Assembly: GCA_014338405.1 (NCBI GenBank) | Contig: JTDE01021502.1 | Coordinates: 8,292-72,291, forward strand | Origin: Paragonimus skrjabini miyazakii | Lineage: Eukaryota; Platyhelminthes; Trematoda; Plagiorchiida; Troglotrematidae | Length of the DNA: 64,000 nucleotides | Reading direction: 5' to 3' | Shown: positions 48,161 to 60,954 of the stretch, piece by piece | Position numbering within the stretch: position 1 is the stretch's first letter | Layout of the letters: the number at the start of each line of letters is the position of its first letter | Made by a program: the position numbers and the translations under genes | Notes under the pieces: generated by a model | Told to the model about the DNA's origin: nothing | The model's database searches: none | What the model saw: the letters and a program-made list of their open reading frames with translations, nothing else

Positions 48161-48361
48161 GCTGTTAAATTCTCGCCCATTACCACAGATGTGCATTATA
48201 ACTTAACCCAATATCTCATTACGTTGATTCGACACTGTTCAGAAGTAGTCTATCGACACCAAAAAAGTGCAGTTTACATCAATTTACTCCCTTCACTAGA
48301 TACATCACTGATAACTGTTGAGTCCGTGGTGTACACAGCAACAATATACTATCACCGTTTG
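48161..48361 (+). CDS. Possible plus-strand exon, unidentified
   Basis: A 67-codon open segment, phase 0 at both ends, between the acceptor ACTTTTGTGCAG and the donor CGTTTG|GTGAGA. The peptide contains HYNLTQYLITLIRHC and VYINLLPSLDTSLITVESVV. It has a beta-rich look, but no family can be assigned. It lies inside an intron of the minus-strand gene. Splice-like flanks occur by chance at appreciable frequency in 128 kb of strand, so this is only a candidate. Confidence 0.25.
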
Positions 48362-51300
48362 GTGAGATGAGCTTGTGATGGATATGTCTGAAATGTCTCA
48401 GATGACAAATACATTTAGAACTGGAGTACAAGGCGATTAACACACTCAACCACAAAGAGTTATTGAAAATAAACTTGACCCATTGAATTACGCTAAGGTT
48501 CGTAAACTTTTCCGTTAGTACGACTTGTATAAGTCACTCAACATAGTATTTGGCGTGTTTATCTTCAATCACAAAAAATTCTTCAGACTATCGTCATAAT
48601 AAAACAACATACAACACAGTGTACTACGTGAGCCCTGCTGCTAATACCAGGAGGGTGAACTCATAACTTAAATACAAGTTAGTTTCTTCCTATAGAATTG
48701 AAAAGGAAGATGGGATTTTCCAAGTAAAAAGACATCCTTTGCATGTTCCCTAGTCCGAGAAAGCCCACACGTAACCATTTGCGCCATCTATGGACGGTGG
48801 CCCATATAGTTAATGCTCCATCAATGGAAATCGCAGCATAACGTGAACAGAGGCAGTTCTATGAAGTGCAAAAAACATTTCAAATGGTGAAAGCGGATGA
48901 GATAACGAAAACCTAGTGCAAATCTTAAATGTCTAATGGACATGCTGTACCTGGAGGTCAAAACTATTCGAGGTTAGTCGGTACATGCCAGATGGCTTGA
49001 CAACATCATAAATCATTCACAGCTACAGGAGGTCAGAGAAAACCGTTGAGTATTTCATTCGCCGAAGAAATCTGTGAACACGTACAGTGTTATGTGTTAC
49101 AATTATTTATGGAAAGAATATCGAGATATAAAGGAGAATTTCCAGTCAAAGAGTTTGGAAAAATTATCAAACAAGATTACCAATAACTGCTGTAGAAAAA
49201 ATACAAAATGAACAAGTAGTGTAAGAGCTAAACGAACACAGTACACAATGCATAATGAAAGCTCAACTCTCTAAGCGGCAAACAGCTGTAGACAGGCTGA
49301 CACATTAAGTTGTGAAGAGAACATGCACTATGAGGACATTACATTTCTAAGGATTTTAACCCCCTTGTAGATAATGGAAGCTCTGCCGAAAGTTGTCAGT
49401 GTGAAAAATGTCATTTTTATTCGTGAGTAAAAAACTGCGGCACTTAGAGTGAGAATAAGAGTTTTACTCATTTTTATGGATGCGTATATAAAACCGGATT
49501 TTTCTGCTATCCTGAACTCTGGTCGCTCTGATTGGAGTGTTTAGTAGGTCATTTTACCATCGACGCGTTAGGTCAAAGTCAGCCATCGGGTGATGTTATC
49601 GTAAACTCAGCGGGCTAGCTAAACATATCTTTGATTGCCGATAAATAGATGAGTGTTTGACAAATCTCATTTTAAGCTTCCCCACATGTTCTCTTAGATT
49701 TCCTAGTCCAGTAAATTGTTCAACAAGATTCGAGTTTCACTGTACGTTAGACCTCATTAGTAACGCATATTGTTGTTACTGCCGGGATTCGATCATTATT
49801 ATCAAAAGGAAGTGTTTGAGTGATCAACTGTTGTTATTCGGTTGCGCGTAACGGGAATTCGATAATGGTCGAAATGGTTTCTTCGTGAAAACGCTTTTGT
49901 AGTTCGAATTTTAGTTATTTCAGTGCCATATACTACTAATACCATAAGTGGCGAGACCTGTTATGAACAAAACTAGGATACATAGAATTTATTTCCAAAA
50001 GGTTTAATGGAACGTTCATCTGAAAAGTAAATTTGCTAGTGTCCACAGCTGTTGCTCGATTTGTGGTACCAATTCTGATGTGAATATGAAGAGAACTTAT
50101 CTAACAAGACCTCGAGAATGATGGTAATTTATTGTGCTAACGAATCTAATTAATAGTTTGTCAAATCAATACCATAGCTGTTTACTGTGAAAGTCAAACT
50201 GGACTAATAATGGTCCAGCTTGAACACCTAGTCATTCACGGATTACACGGGCAAACTGGAGATTTAGTGATTTACGATGTTAACAGTGATAGTAACTGGT
50301 TGCATTCATTTATGTGGATAGTCCTTGAGTGTTAACGAGTTGGCCGGAAATTAGATGAACGTTACGAAATTGAGCAGTAGAAGTCACATGGACAATGTTA
50401 TCTGGCTGTGATATTTTTGTCAATTGCAAATGATGGTAAGTTAAACTCGTGTATTTTGTAGTTCAACTCAAGATTCAGCACTAAAACTTCTACATCCGTT
50501 CATTTACTTTACAAAACTATCCGGTGGTTAAGCAGTTATAGCAATTACTGGTTTATTAGCGTTATTTCTCGTGATTACAATGATGGAACAACTGTGATGA
50601 CAGAGATATTTATTAACTGTGATTTACGTCCTCGAGATACACAGAAAAAATCTGTTGATGATAACATGAAGATAAACTGTGATAGATTTGTCCGACTAGA
50701 CAAATTCGCAAGCTGTGCATATGATTTATAGGCTGCTTAGTTGATGAAATGATGAAGTATTTTATCCTGAGTTGAAGTATTTCAGTCAGTTTTCTTTATT
50801 CTTTCTGTTCAGTAGATATGGATGAAAGCCACAGGAAATAGTGACGATGCTGCTGAATAGCTCGTCCAACCCTAGAGTTAAACATTAACGAAAATGTCTC
50901 ATTGTGGAATGTGTGAACTAGTGCATTATTCGAACAAAACAAACAACTTGCACTGTTAACCATTGTCACGATTTTGTGAGTAACTTTGAGCAACTATCGC
51001 AACCGTTCAGAACTTCCGATCAAGTGCGACGTTATTTGAGGTTTCGCTTCCCAAACAAAGCGTGGTAAAAATTGTTTTGCTAAAATGCAGCTAGACAGCT
51101 GCAGTGCAGTGTTGTAGGCAACTATTAGGAGCGTATCATTATTGTTGTGTTTCCCACTGATCATCAGACTGAGTTACCATCCAAGTCCGTGAGTTGATAT
51201 ACAGCGATGAATTAACCATAAATCATGTATAAGGTTGGGTTGGAGCACATTTTTACAGCAATTTCTTTACTGGAAATCCCTCTTCTCAAATTTTAAAAGT

Positions 51301-54300
51301 ACTCGTTGATTGTAACACAGAATTATTCAACTACTACAATTTAACGTGACAACATTCATTCACAGTCAGAAAACACATGTGGCTGTTTGCACAATCCTCT
51401 AGACTTAGTTTATTAGCACTGATGCGGGATTTAAGATGTGCTGCGCAACTGGTGATGAGTGCGCAGGACTATCACAACTGCGGTTAGTCCTGAGTGGAAT
51501 CACTGACGGCCCACTGCAACTTGCAGCAACTGACAAAACATGGTTAGGAAAGGCACAAACCAAATGATAGTAGGTTGGAAAAACAATAAGTATTTAACAG
51601 TGGATCCTACTACGAATTTTAATGTTGTGGAATCTACATTGACAATAGATTTCGAAAAGCTGGAGTGTCTAATGCACGTTGAATTTCTATTTCGTCTCAG
51701 GTGTGAATAAGAACGGATAACCTAGAGTTCGATGTAAAGCGATTGCACGCATCTTCTTGATAATCAGGAGCACAAGCATGTTGCGAACAAAATGCTCTAC
51801 ATTAATTGAAGCGAAGTCAGCCGAACCATCGACAATCTAAGAACATCCTTTACTTTCGCTCTTTTGACAATTAAAAATCATGGCTACTGTCGACTAAATA
51901 CATTGTAAATTGCCAGTCGGGATACTCCCTTTATCTTAAAATGTATGATTGCATTAACAAAGCAAAAAGCTCCATTTCATTTTGGAATGAATTATTGAGC
52001 TACAAATAAAATCTGTGAGAACTGTTCTTTCAGTCTGTCTAAATCCACCTTCATTTTCTGTGAGTGTGAAATTTTTCCACTCCCTTGTATTATGTGAATG
52101 AGATAAAGAGTCAATTGATTAGACTTTAATGGGTTACAAAACGACTTCATGTAGGCCGTCCGTTGGGGCGAGTATACAATCCACATAACACGAAGCATAT
52201 TTAGATGACATTTTCTCCTGTTAGCACCCAAGATTACCTGACAATGTCAAATGGAGATGTTTTGAGTTTGGCGTAGTGGCAACTTCGCCTGGCTCACATT
52301 GACTGCAAAAGTGGCTGCTGATTACCAGATAAAATGAAGTTGTATTCATGGAATGTCTGAAAGATTATATCAGTGACCCAGTACAAACTGACCCGTTTTT
52401 CCTCTTAGCCCTTGATAATTGATTTGCTTTCTTGTTCAGATGAAAGTCAACCGCGAAAGTAACGGATTATAACCGGCAGAAAACAACATGCCCAGAAGTG
52501 GTCACTGTTCTATAAGCTTAGGTTCACCGTCACACAAGAAGCTCACAGGCTTCGCATTTGGATTTAGTTAGACGCCTAACTTACTTTTTTATGAAACCTA
52601 CGGTATAGTAGGATGCATTAGATGGTCAACCGAGTTTTCCAAGCACTTCAGCCTAGAATTTTATTGATGCTACTGGGAAGCGTCGAAACTATGGTACCCA
52701 TATTGCTTGTTCTGAATATTTCGAAGTGTCTCCCGTTATGAGTTATGTGGACCTAATGATAAACTCATCCCGAACACATGTAAACAACTCGAAGATCTGA
52801 GAAGGTTTAATGATATAACAGCAGCTGCGTAGTGGCAGTCAGTGACCGTGCTAGTATTATGTTAAAGTTCTCGTAATGTTTATCAGTTTTCTTGAATGCC
52901 GCACCTCCCACATGGGCAAAATAGAACGGCGCTCGCGCAGTTAGTTAGCCCGGTCTGTTCCCGTTTGAACTGAACGTGAAGTAAAACAAGTCCGGAAGAC
53001 TGCTGTCACGCAGCCACCGCAACGCAATCTGTCAATAATTTCGACTGCATGTCACCTGTCGAACTCTGAACATGTGGCAGTCATGATTAATGCTTTCGAA
53101 GCCATTTACGTTACCAGTACTTGATTACTGCTTCGAACAGCTGACGCTATTACAAGTTAAAGACAATAATCACTCGTTTTTCATGGTATAATTAAAGAGC
53201 GACACCCGAAACTGCCATGCAAAATCAACAATTTTTTGTTGGTATGCTTTTATTGCTTTGGCTGACAATCTTGGATGGAATGTGTATTTTTCAATAATAT
53301 TGACTATTGAGAGATTTTGAAAAGGGTTGTACAAATCAAATGGCCCTCAAGGTAGATTGTAGCTGTTGCATACCCATAGAACCTATAGTCGGATTTTTCA
53401 AGAAAAAAAGCACCATACTCTAGCTTCTCTTTTGTCAGGATTCGTCAGTGGAGCGTACGCTGACAAAACAGTAATTATTGACACACTTTCACAAAGCACT
53501 CACGCTGTTCAGTCTGCCATTAGCTTTGTGTTTAAACAATATGAAAATCTAATGAGTTGTGGCGAATTAAAATATCCAGTTTAATGCTTCGGTAAAAAAT
53601 GTGTGCTGAACAACTTAGAGGAAATAAAGCCAATGGTCATTCACCTGGGGGGATCGGCTCACTTCGAAAAATATGAATCGGTAAATTAACCAAATGTAGT
53701 AAAAATGTTATTTCTTTTTCAGGCTTTTCATGTATAACTGGAAATAATTTGTTAATCTTGCATTTATTATGCGGAATGAAAACGAATTTGCAACAAAGTA
53801 CGCTACCAAGTTGTTGGTGACAAACCCACGCAATATTTCAAACCAAAATATCACATCAGTACGCTTTGAAATGTGCTTGAATTAAGCTGCACAATATATT
53901 GACATTACAATCTGAATGCTTATCATATTGATCAACTGACGAATCTTCCGTCTTCTGCTGTGGTTAATTCAAAGATGTACAGTTGTTAGACACTGCCAAC
54001 CGTTTATGCAACATCTGCTGGCGACCTGAGGTTCTTCGATTCAAGAAGAAACCCAGAGGAAATCCTCATCTTTCGCCAGATTCGGACACATGAGAAGAAC
54101 CGGCTGAGCGCAGATGTCTGATGACTTTGTAACGCTGCCAACCAATTCCACTTACATTCTTAAATTGGATAAGAGATAAGCTCTCTCGGTGTAATTTGTT
54201 TACAGCCATTATTGAACAGTCGAATCTACATGTTCTCAGTGGATTTGAATGATTAAATACCATATAGCCAATTAAGTATGCGAATGAACAAAAAGTGATT

Positions 54301-54461
54301 TACGCAAGCGATATGCATTAACTCTGGGAACTCTGGGCACGCCGCTTCAGCTTACATATTTAGCTGCCATCGCACTTCCGATGAATATGAGTGCATCTCA
54401 TCCAATCTTACTGGTTCTCAACTGCAGCATATTCTTGTTTTAGTGGCTGAATTAATTTCAG

Positions 54462-54551
54462 ATGTTGAGGGCATTTGGTCATGTCGACGCAACTGCGATT
54501 ATGACACCTATGTCTTATTCAGTGTTCTTCCATAGATACAAGCTGATAAGA
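54462..54551 (+). CDS. Possible plus-strand exon, unidentified
   Basis: Ninety bases (30 codons, phase 0) between the acceptor TTAATTTCAG and the donor ATAAGA|GTACGT. The peptide starts MLRAFGHVDATAIMTPM. No domain is seen. It is compatible in phase with the candidate at 48.2 kb, but there is no other link. Confidence 0.2.
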
Positions 54552-56671
54552 GTACGTGAAGTTTCTTGCTTTATTAATAAGCATGTTCAGTTGTTTCAAA
54601 CGATTTCAATCGCTGTCGATATTAACACGTACTCAAAAGAACTACTTCCTTTTTCTAACGGCGGTATGTCATTTCTTTTAGGTGAAATGTCTCCTGCATA
54701 CTCCGTAATTTACCAAGCAGGCACCGCCAAAAACAATCGTTCGCTAACTCCTGATAATGATCATGCAATCATTACATGAAAAATGTTCGACATTTTGGGA
54801 ATCAGCAAATCAGAATGGTGGCAAACTGAAGTACCTTTCTGAATAACAATAGAGGTAGATGATGAGGATTTTGAAGTCAAAATATTCTACACTAAGTGGC
54901 GCCGAAATAGAATATACTCAGGCTACAGGCGACAAACACGAAAGATAGATTTTCATCGAATATTTTACCATCAGTGGGAAAGGGGTAACTGTTGTGTATG
55001 GAACATCATTTTTTTCAGTTAGTATATTTTAATAGGAGGTAATTCTGATATGCATTTTATTTCATATTCACGAATAGACCGTAGTTACTGATGAAAAAGT
55101 TAAGCCCACATGAGCGAATTCATTTTTATCCTTGCATGATGTGCAGAGGGTATGTTCAACTTGCATACAGAGAAAAGTATTATTAATATGAAGTAAAGTT
55201 GACTTTGTTCATTTAGGATTTTTTATTTGGCTCTCAAGTGTGGCGTTTAAAAATCATAGCAACTTCTGTAGAATTTTTCCCAAACCATAACAAATTGCTG
55301 CTACGATCTCTAGTTCAAAAAACGGACAAGCATTGGTTATGTAGACATTCTTTTCCCGATTTGAATACTCGACTATTTCGAGTTACTAACACTCTAACTT
55401 GTTCCAGTAGAGATGGATTTCTAAAATAGGTAAATACCTTACGAGCATTGACTTTTACCTCGGTTATTCCATTACGTTCACTTAAGCCTACCGGACAAGA
55501 TGAATATTCATGTGGACAGAGCCAACACTTACGCAGTTGGCATGCCCACGTATAATTGTTCGGCTAACCTAACCCTAAGGAAGAAAGCCTAAGTAAAATA
55601 TAAGAACGTCTAAAGTAGAATAATCTGGGCCATCATTTGACAGTTATCAAGAAAAGAACGTTATAAAATACTATGTTGCAACTCTCTCGTGTAATCATAT
55701 ACTGATATGTATATATGCATTCGAAGACCGACGAATTTACGTTTGGAAACGCTAAAAATAAATTAGACTGAAAGTCTGAATACTTTAGATCACCACATTT
55801 TACTCTTCCTTGTCATACTTCACATATAAGAAAAACAGCAAGAATATAATCCAACCAAATTAAGAAACTTTGTCTGACTTCTATTGATTGTAACAGTCAT
55901 GTCTGTTACAGTGCAATATTGAAATATTCCGCAAAATATGACAGTAACGTATAAGTTAAATAAACTATCCAAATAATTTCACCTCTATTGAAAGGCACAG
56001 CAGCTTATTAGTTTACAGCTGAAGCATTCAACTTGGAATCCGTTGGAGTAGAATAGTGAAGATAATCACAAAATCACAAAACAAAGAACGGTTACACAAT
56101 TTCATGAATTTCTGTAAACTACCATGACTTGGAGCCGTGAAGTGTCTCAATGTGTTAATCAGATGTATTATCGGAAACATTACCTGTTGGAAATATTGAC
56201 TTGTCTGGTACATTTTTCATTTTATGTTGGTATGATGCAAGCAATCAAATTAGTTGAATAATGTTTGGTATTTATTAAGAAGTTAATCTTGAATTTGTTC
56301 TTATTGTCTTTTGCTACTTGCTGTGAGCATTCAGTCCAAAATCTTTATCACGACTGAAAGCATAGAATATATGTTTTATCCGTTTCCATAATCATAATTG
56401 TCTGCCTGTTAGGACCTTCTTGTTTCGGCTTTGTTTAGCTTGATGTTATGTTACACTATATTTCAGTTTTAGTGAGTTCATTTTCATTTGCCTACTAATC
56501 AGTTGCAAAGCCATTTCCAATTGCTCTATTTTGAAAGTCTTTTCAAATGCACATTGTCAGTATCCGGTTGATTGGTGTTCCGGACAACAAAATACACACG
56601 ATGCATTATTGGCGGTAGTAATGTGTAAATTCCAATCGTTTCTACCGCCTTTTTTATGTTTCTTCCGACAG

Positions 56672-56829
56672 GGCAGATGGTCTCTGTGATTATCAATGCT
56701 ACTGGAATGGTCAATTATGCGGTACTGAATGGATTCTCCTTATTCACCAGGAACCATTCAACATTGCCAATTGCCCATCGTCGCTTCATCTGTTGCTTGT
56801 TCATACTTAACTCGCTAACCAAGTCGACG
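56672..56829 (+). CDS. Possible plus-strand exon, unidentified
   Basis: A 158-base open segment after a long pyrimidine-rich acceptor (TTTTTTATGTTTCTTCCGACAG is too long to quote in full; it ends CCGACAG) and before a donor TCGACG|GTACGT. The peptide includes QMVSVIINATGMVNYAVLNG and ICCLFILNSLTK. It enters in phase 1 and does not match the phase of the candidate at 54.5 kb. No family is recognised. Confidence 0.2.
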
Positions 56830-57407
56830 GTACGTGTGTTTTACCAGCCGTTATTTCTGACACGCCCGACAAGACAGAATCAATTTTAGACGTTGGGGCA
56901 CCGTAAACATTCTAATATTGGTGCCAGCTGGTATGGTGGCCTAGTGCCTAGCGAGCAGTATTATTTCCTTGGGTACTTACTGGATATTTATTAGAAAAAT
57001 GAATGTCACCGGTGAGAATAATTTACTATATGCCTCCAAACCACAACCAGATTGAATGACTTAGTCCTGTGTGACTGGTCTTCACTCGAAATTGCTCCGG
57101 AAAACAATCCAGAGAAGACATTTGTAACATTTGGTGCCATCACGAGTTCAAAAACCGCTCAAAGTCGGATAAATTTCAATAAAAGCACATATCCATGCGA
57201 AGTAATGTAAGGAAACCTAGTCTTTTGTGTGAAATGCAATGTACCTTAAAATAAATCAGTTGGATATCAATCTGACCTAATAAACTTAGGAAACGGTCAC
57301 ACAACCCATTACATTGAGTAGCGATCGATCGTTTGACGCACTGACTGAACTATTAGCTTGCATTATTTAGTAGTGGTAATAGCAGTAGTCGTAATTGCAT
57401 TGCTCAC

Positions 57408-57813
57408 CCGAAAAATCTGTTTGCCTCGTAATTGATCAAATTAATTGTTACACGATTCATTGGTTGTCCGTTCATTGTGAAAAGTTTCAACTGTACTGAT
57501 GAATTTGTTGCGGGTGGCGCTTCACTTGGAATCGCTAAGTCGTCTGTGCTTTCTGTCGAATGATTATGATCGTCTTCTTCTTCAAACTCCATTGATCTTT
57601 TCCTCCGAGTTGGTTTGGTCTCCCAAGCAAGGGGATAGCCAGTCACAAGACAGGACGCAATCCATGGTTTATGGCTGACGAAATACGTTGACTCGGCGGG
57701 GATCAATTCCATTTCCGGTTGAGAACGAACCAAGATTTGACCGACTGCCTGGGCTCGCCCGGCCTTGTTCGTTACTGTGCATCGGTATAAGCCATGGTCT
57801 GTGCGACGCAAAT
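57408..57813 (-). CDS. Exon: end of one Ig domain and most of a second Ig-like domain
   Basis: A 406-base exon with acceptor TATTTTTCACTAG and donor TTCGG|GTGAGC. It enters in phase 1 and leaves in phase 2. The first part, LRRTDHGLYRCTVTNKAGRA followed by QAVGQILV, is a textbook Ig F-G region (D-x-G-x-Y-x-C-x-x-x-N-x-x-G). The second part starts PEMELIPAESTYFVSHKPW and IASCLVTGYPLAW, with a B-strand Cys and nearby Trp. An insert rich in basic then acidic residues (TRRKRSMEFEEEDDHNHSTE) follows, then VQLKLFTMNG and NRVTINLINYEANRFFG. The second domain shows no F-strand Cys at the usual place, so it may lack the disulphide. RRKR is a possible furin-type site. Extracellular location is inferred. 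Confidence 0.85.
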
Positions 57814-58260
57814 CTAGTGAAAAATAGACAGCACGTGTTAATTCCCACTGGATTTTTTATAGATAATCTTCACCTTTACTGTAGGATTATTCTTGTGTTT
57901 GTGTGCTTTATTTTCAGGTCATAATTCACGAAACTTCCGGTCATTAGTCACTCGGGGATTACTCTGGATGTAAAGTGCATAATGTTCGAAGATGGGCAAA
58001 CAGAAGTTATGGGACTGACAAAATAATTCAACTAAACCGATTAGAAATTGAGCCACTTCTGAATATATGCAAAGTTCAAGAAAAATTTGTTTCTTCCTCG
58101 AATTGAGCTGCCTATTATTACGACAGAAGGTTTTATGTGAAAAATGGTTATCACTGGAACACATTTTTGAATGTTCCGGTTAAAGATGAAGTATTTGGTT
58201 TTTGATTATTTTTCAGAGGCCATGAAGGTGAACAACAATAATCGAAACAGGTCCACATAC
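57814..58260 (-). other. Intron between the first two exons found
   Basis: A 447-base intron with donor GGATG|GTATGT and acceptor TTTTTCACTAG. Open frames inside it lack domain features. Confidence 0.45.
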
Positions 58261-58335
58261 CATCCACAAGTCTACCACAATCCATAAGTTTGTGCAGCTG
58301 ACAGATAGCCCCATCAGTTTTGCGGATATCTTTTG
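58261..58335 (-). CDS. Probable exon: middle strands of the first Ig domain
   Basis: A 75-base exon, phase 1 at both ends, with acceptor AACATTGCCAG (preceded by two CTAAC branch-point-like motifs) and donor GGATG|GTATGT. The peptide AKDIRKTDGAICQLHKLMDC and then GRLVD joins to the next exon as GRLVD-D-LRRTDHGLYRC, which gives a plausible Ig E-F transition. Support is the phase match and the domain continuity; the acceptor has a weak pyrimidine tract. The exons upstream, carrying the B-strand Cys and the signal peptide, were not found. Confidence 0.4.
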
Positions 58336-60954
58336 CTGGCAATGTTGTGGGTTAGTTAGTCCAATGAACACTAGTTCATTAAAATATATTCACCTGTTTT
58401 TTGTATATACAACCCGTTAAATTTCAAGTTTTCTTTCACATATATTAAAAAAAAGATTTACCGTCAAAACTGGTTCTCCTTGCTTTATCAACATATTGCC
58501 GATATATACGACACTGACTGTATTGAAACACATTATGAGTACTCTTCAGTTTTGGTTTGACCTTTGTGAAGCACTCATCGAAACCCGCGTATATTGCAAC
58601 TGTAAATGTCATCGTCGTTGTCAAAATTGCTTAGCAGGATATCTTACTCAAATCAGTATAGTAGCTCTCACCGTTCCAGTGATATATCCAAAAGTTGACA
58701 AACTATGTCAGATTTTGTTTGGACAAGAATTGTCTCGCCCAAGTTTAGTTATAGAAGCGAAAAATCCCTATTAATGGAGGTGTGTACACACAAATAGGCG
58801 CATATTTTGTGCACACTGTTCACATAGGGATACTGGAGAACTGCACCACTAACAACCACGATTGCACAATATTGTTAAAACGACAAGAATTTTTGCCAAT
58901 TATCTTGAGAACTCATACGGAACGGCTGCAATAGCCTGTAAATCGCACAGTGCTGACGTAACAAGTCTTATGTTTCTGTCAAAAAGATTGATTAATTTTG
59001 TTAGTCTGGGTGACAGATAAAAGACTCTACTCCTTAAAACGATCCAAACGAATGTGATGATTCTCATGTCAGTTTATACCACTTGTGAATTAGTGATGTT
59101 CTGCTCCGCAGAAAAGAGTTAACAGTAGCTATTACGTATAGTACCCTCTTGCTTCATCAGGACTAACGGCAAATTACAATCTATCATTGGCCACTCGCAG
59201 TCTTGCTCGCAGTATGTAGAACCTTCACGACATGTTTACTTTTTTCGTGGAGCATCTTGTTTGCATCTATGCGTAATGTGCATTATAATAATCATTTCCA
59301 TTATGTTTATCCATCAATTTAATAAGAAATAGACCGTTCAAAATCCTCCTGCATGTCTCGTTCCGAAGATAAGTATCCTTCAGGAGCTGGCTTTGGAACA
59401 TCAGGTTCTCATGTTGTTATATAATATACCTGAGGATATCGGAAGTCACATAGAGTTTGTTAGAAGAAGCAAAGAATCGTAGTGCCCACATTCAGAAATG
59501 CCTGTAATCTAAAGTACAAGAACACATATCTTAGTTTTATACGCGTAGAAACTTCAAATACTGTTATGTATGTCGGTGGTAAAAATTTGCTCGATTCACC
59601 GCTAATCTAAACCTCAACACGATAGAAGATCTAACAAAGGACCAATACGAACATCGCATTAATAGACAGCTCATCAGAATCAGACGAACAGTCTAAATGT
59701 AACGTGATCTGTTTTTCGCCACGTTCTCTGATCTGTATTGCATCAATCAGTTCAGTTTGACTTCGCCGATGCCAGTATGATCAGCCATTGACAGACAGTG
59801 ATACCCTCAATACTTCTGTTCATCTATAATTCCGGTGTCTTGTCTCGTGAATAAGAACCGCTTATTACAACCAATACGTCTTCTCCCTATTACTTGCATG
59901 ATAAGCTTGAGCTCAAATACGATTTCTAGGGATATTCGAAGTTCCTAATTCCGAGTACTACAAATTCACACTTCGGAAGACATATTATATAACCAGGTTA
60001 CATACAGGGGTTTAGCAGAAACAGTCAAAACTGACATCTTTACTTCAACGGATGTCAACGCGCAACCAGTATTTGCATGAAAGTAGTCTACATCAAAACC
60101 TTTACGACATAGAAGTCCAGCGCCGAGTGCAAGCGAAAATGTGTTGATAGTCTTTTGTGTGAAGTTCATCAGCACACTAACATTATTGTGTCACTGGAGA
60201 AGCGGAAGTTAAACAAACAGGTTGAGGTTTGCTCAAAACTATGACCTGAGTAACCCTGACAACTGAGGAAATCCTTCTCCTACGAAAGTGGACAAAGCTA
60301 ACTTCCGGCTTTCCGTATAATTTACTCCGGTGGCATGACATTATCGTAAATGTCGTGCCAATTACAAACATCGTTTACTGAGGCAAAACAGTGTGTTTTG
60401 GCCTTCACAACGAAATGGCCATTTATTTTCCTGGCTACTATCACGCACTGTGTATGAATGCCAATGAAGCTAACCACACTGGAAACAGATTCAGCTAACC
60501 ACGTGAAAAGCACTCAGTTGTAACCGTGAGCAAATTTGTACAATCACACGTGTCTTCTTGCTTGGGTCTCTTGTACTACAACAACAGATACTTTATCCTT
60601 ACGGGTTCAGTTGATTTTTCAAGATACAACCATTATCCACAATTGGTCGTTGAGGTTTTTACAAGTTGAATCCTGCACATGTGCATGCTAAAACACTAAA
60701 GTTGCTTACCGGGTCGTGCTATCTAGCCTTTGTGTGTGCTGAAAAATGTTATGATTTACTTTCCGGTTTGAAGGGTTCGTGGGCAATTAAATCACTCAGT
60801 GTGTTCCGTCATGCAGTATATAAAAGTTTGTTTTGCTACTTGGAGATTGTCACATTAACAGGCAGTTTGCATGGTGCATGTCTCTCCCGAGGTTCAGAAT
60901 CTGGCGATTAGTCTTGTATTTTGGTGCATATTCATCCAGGAGGTACGTTCTGAA
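58336..60954. other. Upstream of the first exon found; no supported gene
   Basis: Minus-strand open segments at 59966-60175, 60183-60371 and 60322-60513 were examined as further Ig exons. One has moderately good flanks (about 60391-60496), but none shows a convincing Ig pattern. The 5' part of the gene may lie beyond the window. Confidence 0.35.

Larger units (their letters stand above)
47543..57407. other. 9.9-kb intron of the Ig/FN3 gene
   Basis: No minus-strand exon is required. On the plus strand three open segments have good splice consensus at both ends (48161-48361, 54462-54551, 56672-56829); they are listed separately at low confidence. A block richer in G+C lies near 52900-53040 without recognisable content. 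Confidence 0.45.
12085..58335 (-). other. Ig/FN3 cell-surface protein gene (span of the exons found)
   Basis: Eight exons on the minus strand (58261-58335, 57408-57813, 47401-47542, 34568-34690, 33981-34268, 23393-23770, 13586-13720, 12085-12258) join with matching phases (1, 2, 0, 0, 0, 0, 0) into one open frame of 572 codons plus a stop. Domain order is the end of one Ig, a second Ig-like domain, two FN3 domains, an acidic linker, the last strands of an FN3, and a hydrophobic C-terminus. Several boundaries fall inside domains and the domain reads through, which is strong evidence that the exons belong together. Ig+FN3 proteins of this kind act at the cell surface in adhesion or guidance; the specific family (contactin-, NCAM- or fasciclin-like) cannot be set from sequence alone. 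The N-terminus and signal peptide were not found. Confidence 0.75.

Noticed and set aside
57919..58164. Minus-strand open segment between the first two Ig exons
   Set aside because: The exons on each side join in phase without it, and its peptide has no Ig features.
58151..58342. Longer open frame around the 75-base exon as an independent small gene
   Set aside because: Only the part between the acceptor and the GTATGT donor fits the phase and domain of the Ig/FN3 gene; the rest reads as intron.
60322..60513. Minus-strand candidate for an upstream Ig exon
   Set aside because: Flanks are moderately good, but the peptide lacks the Cys/Trp spacing of an Ig domain.
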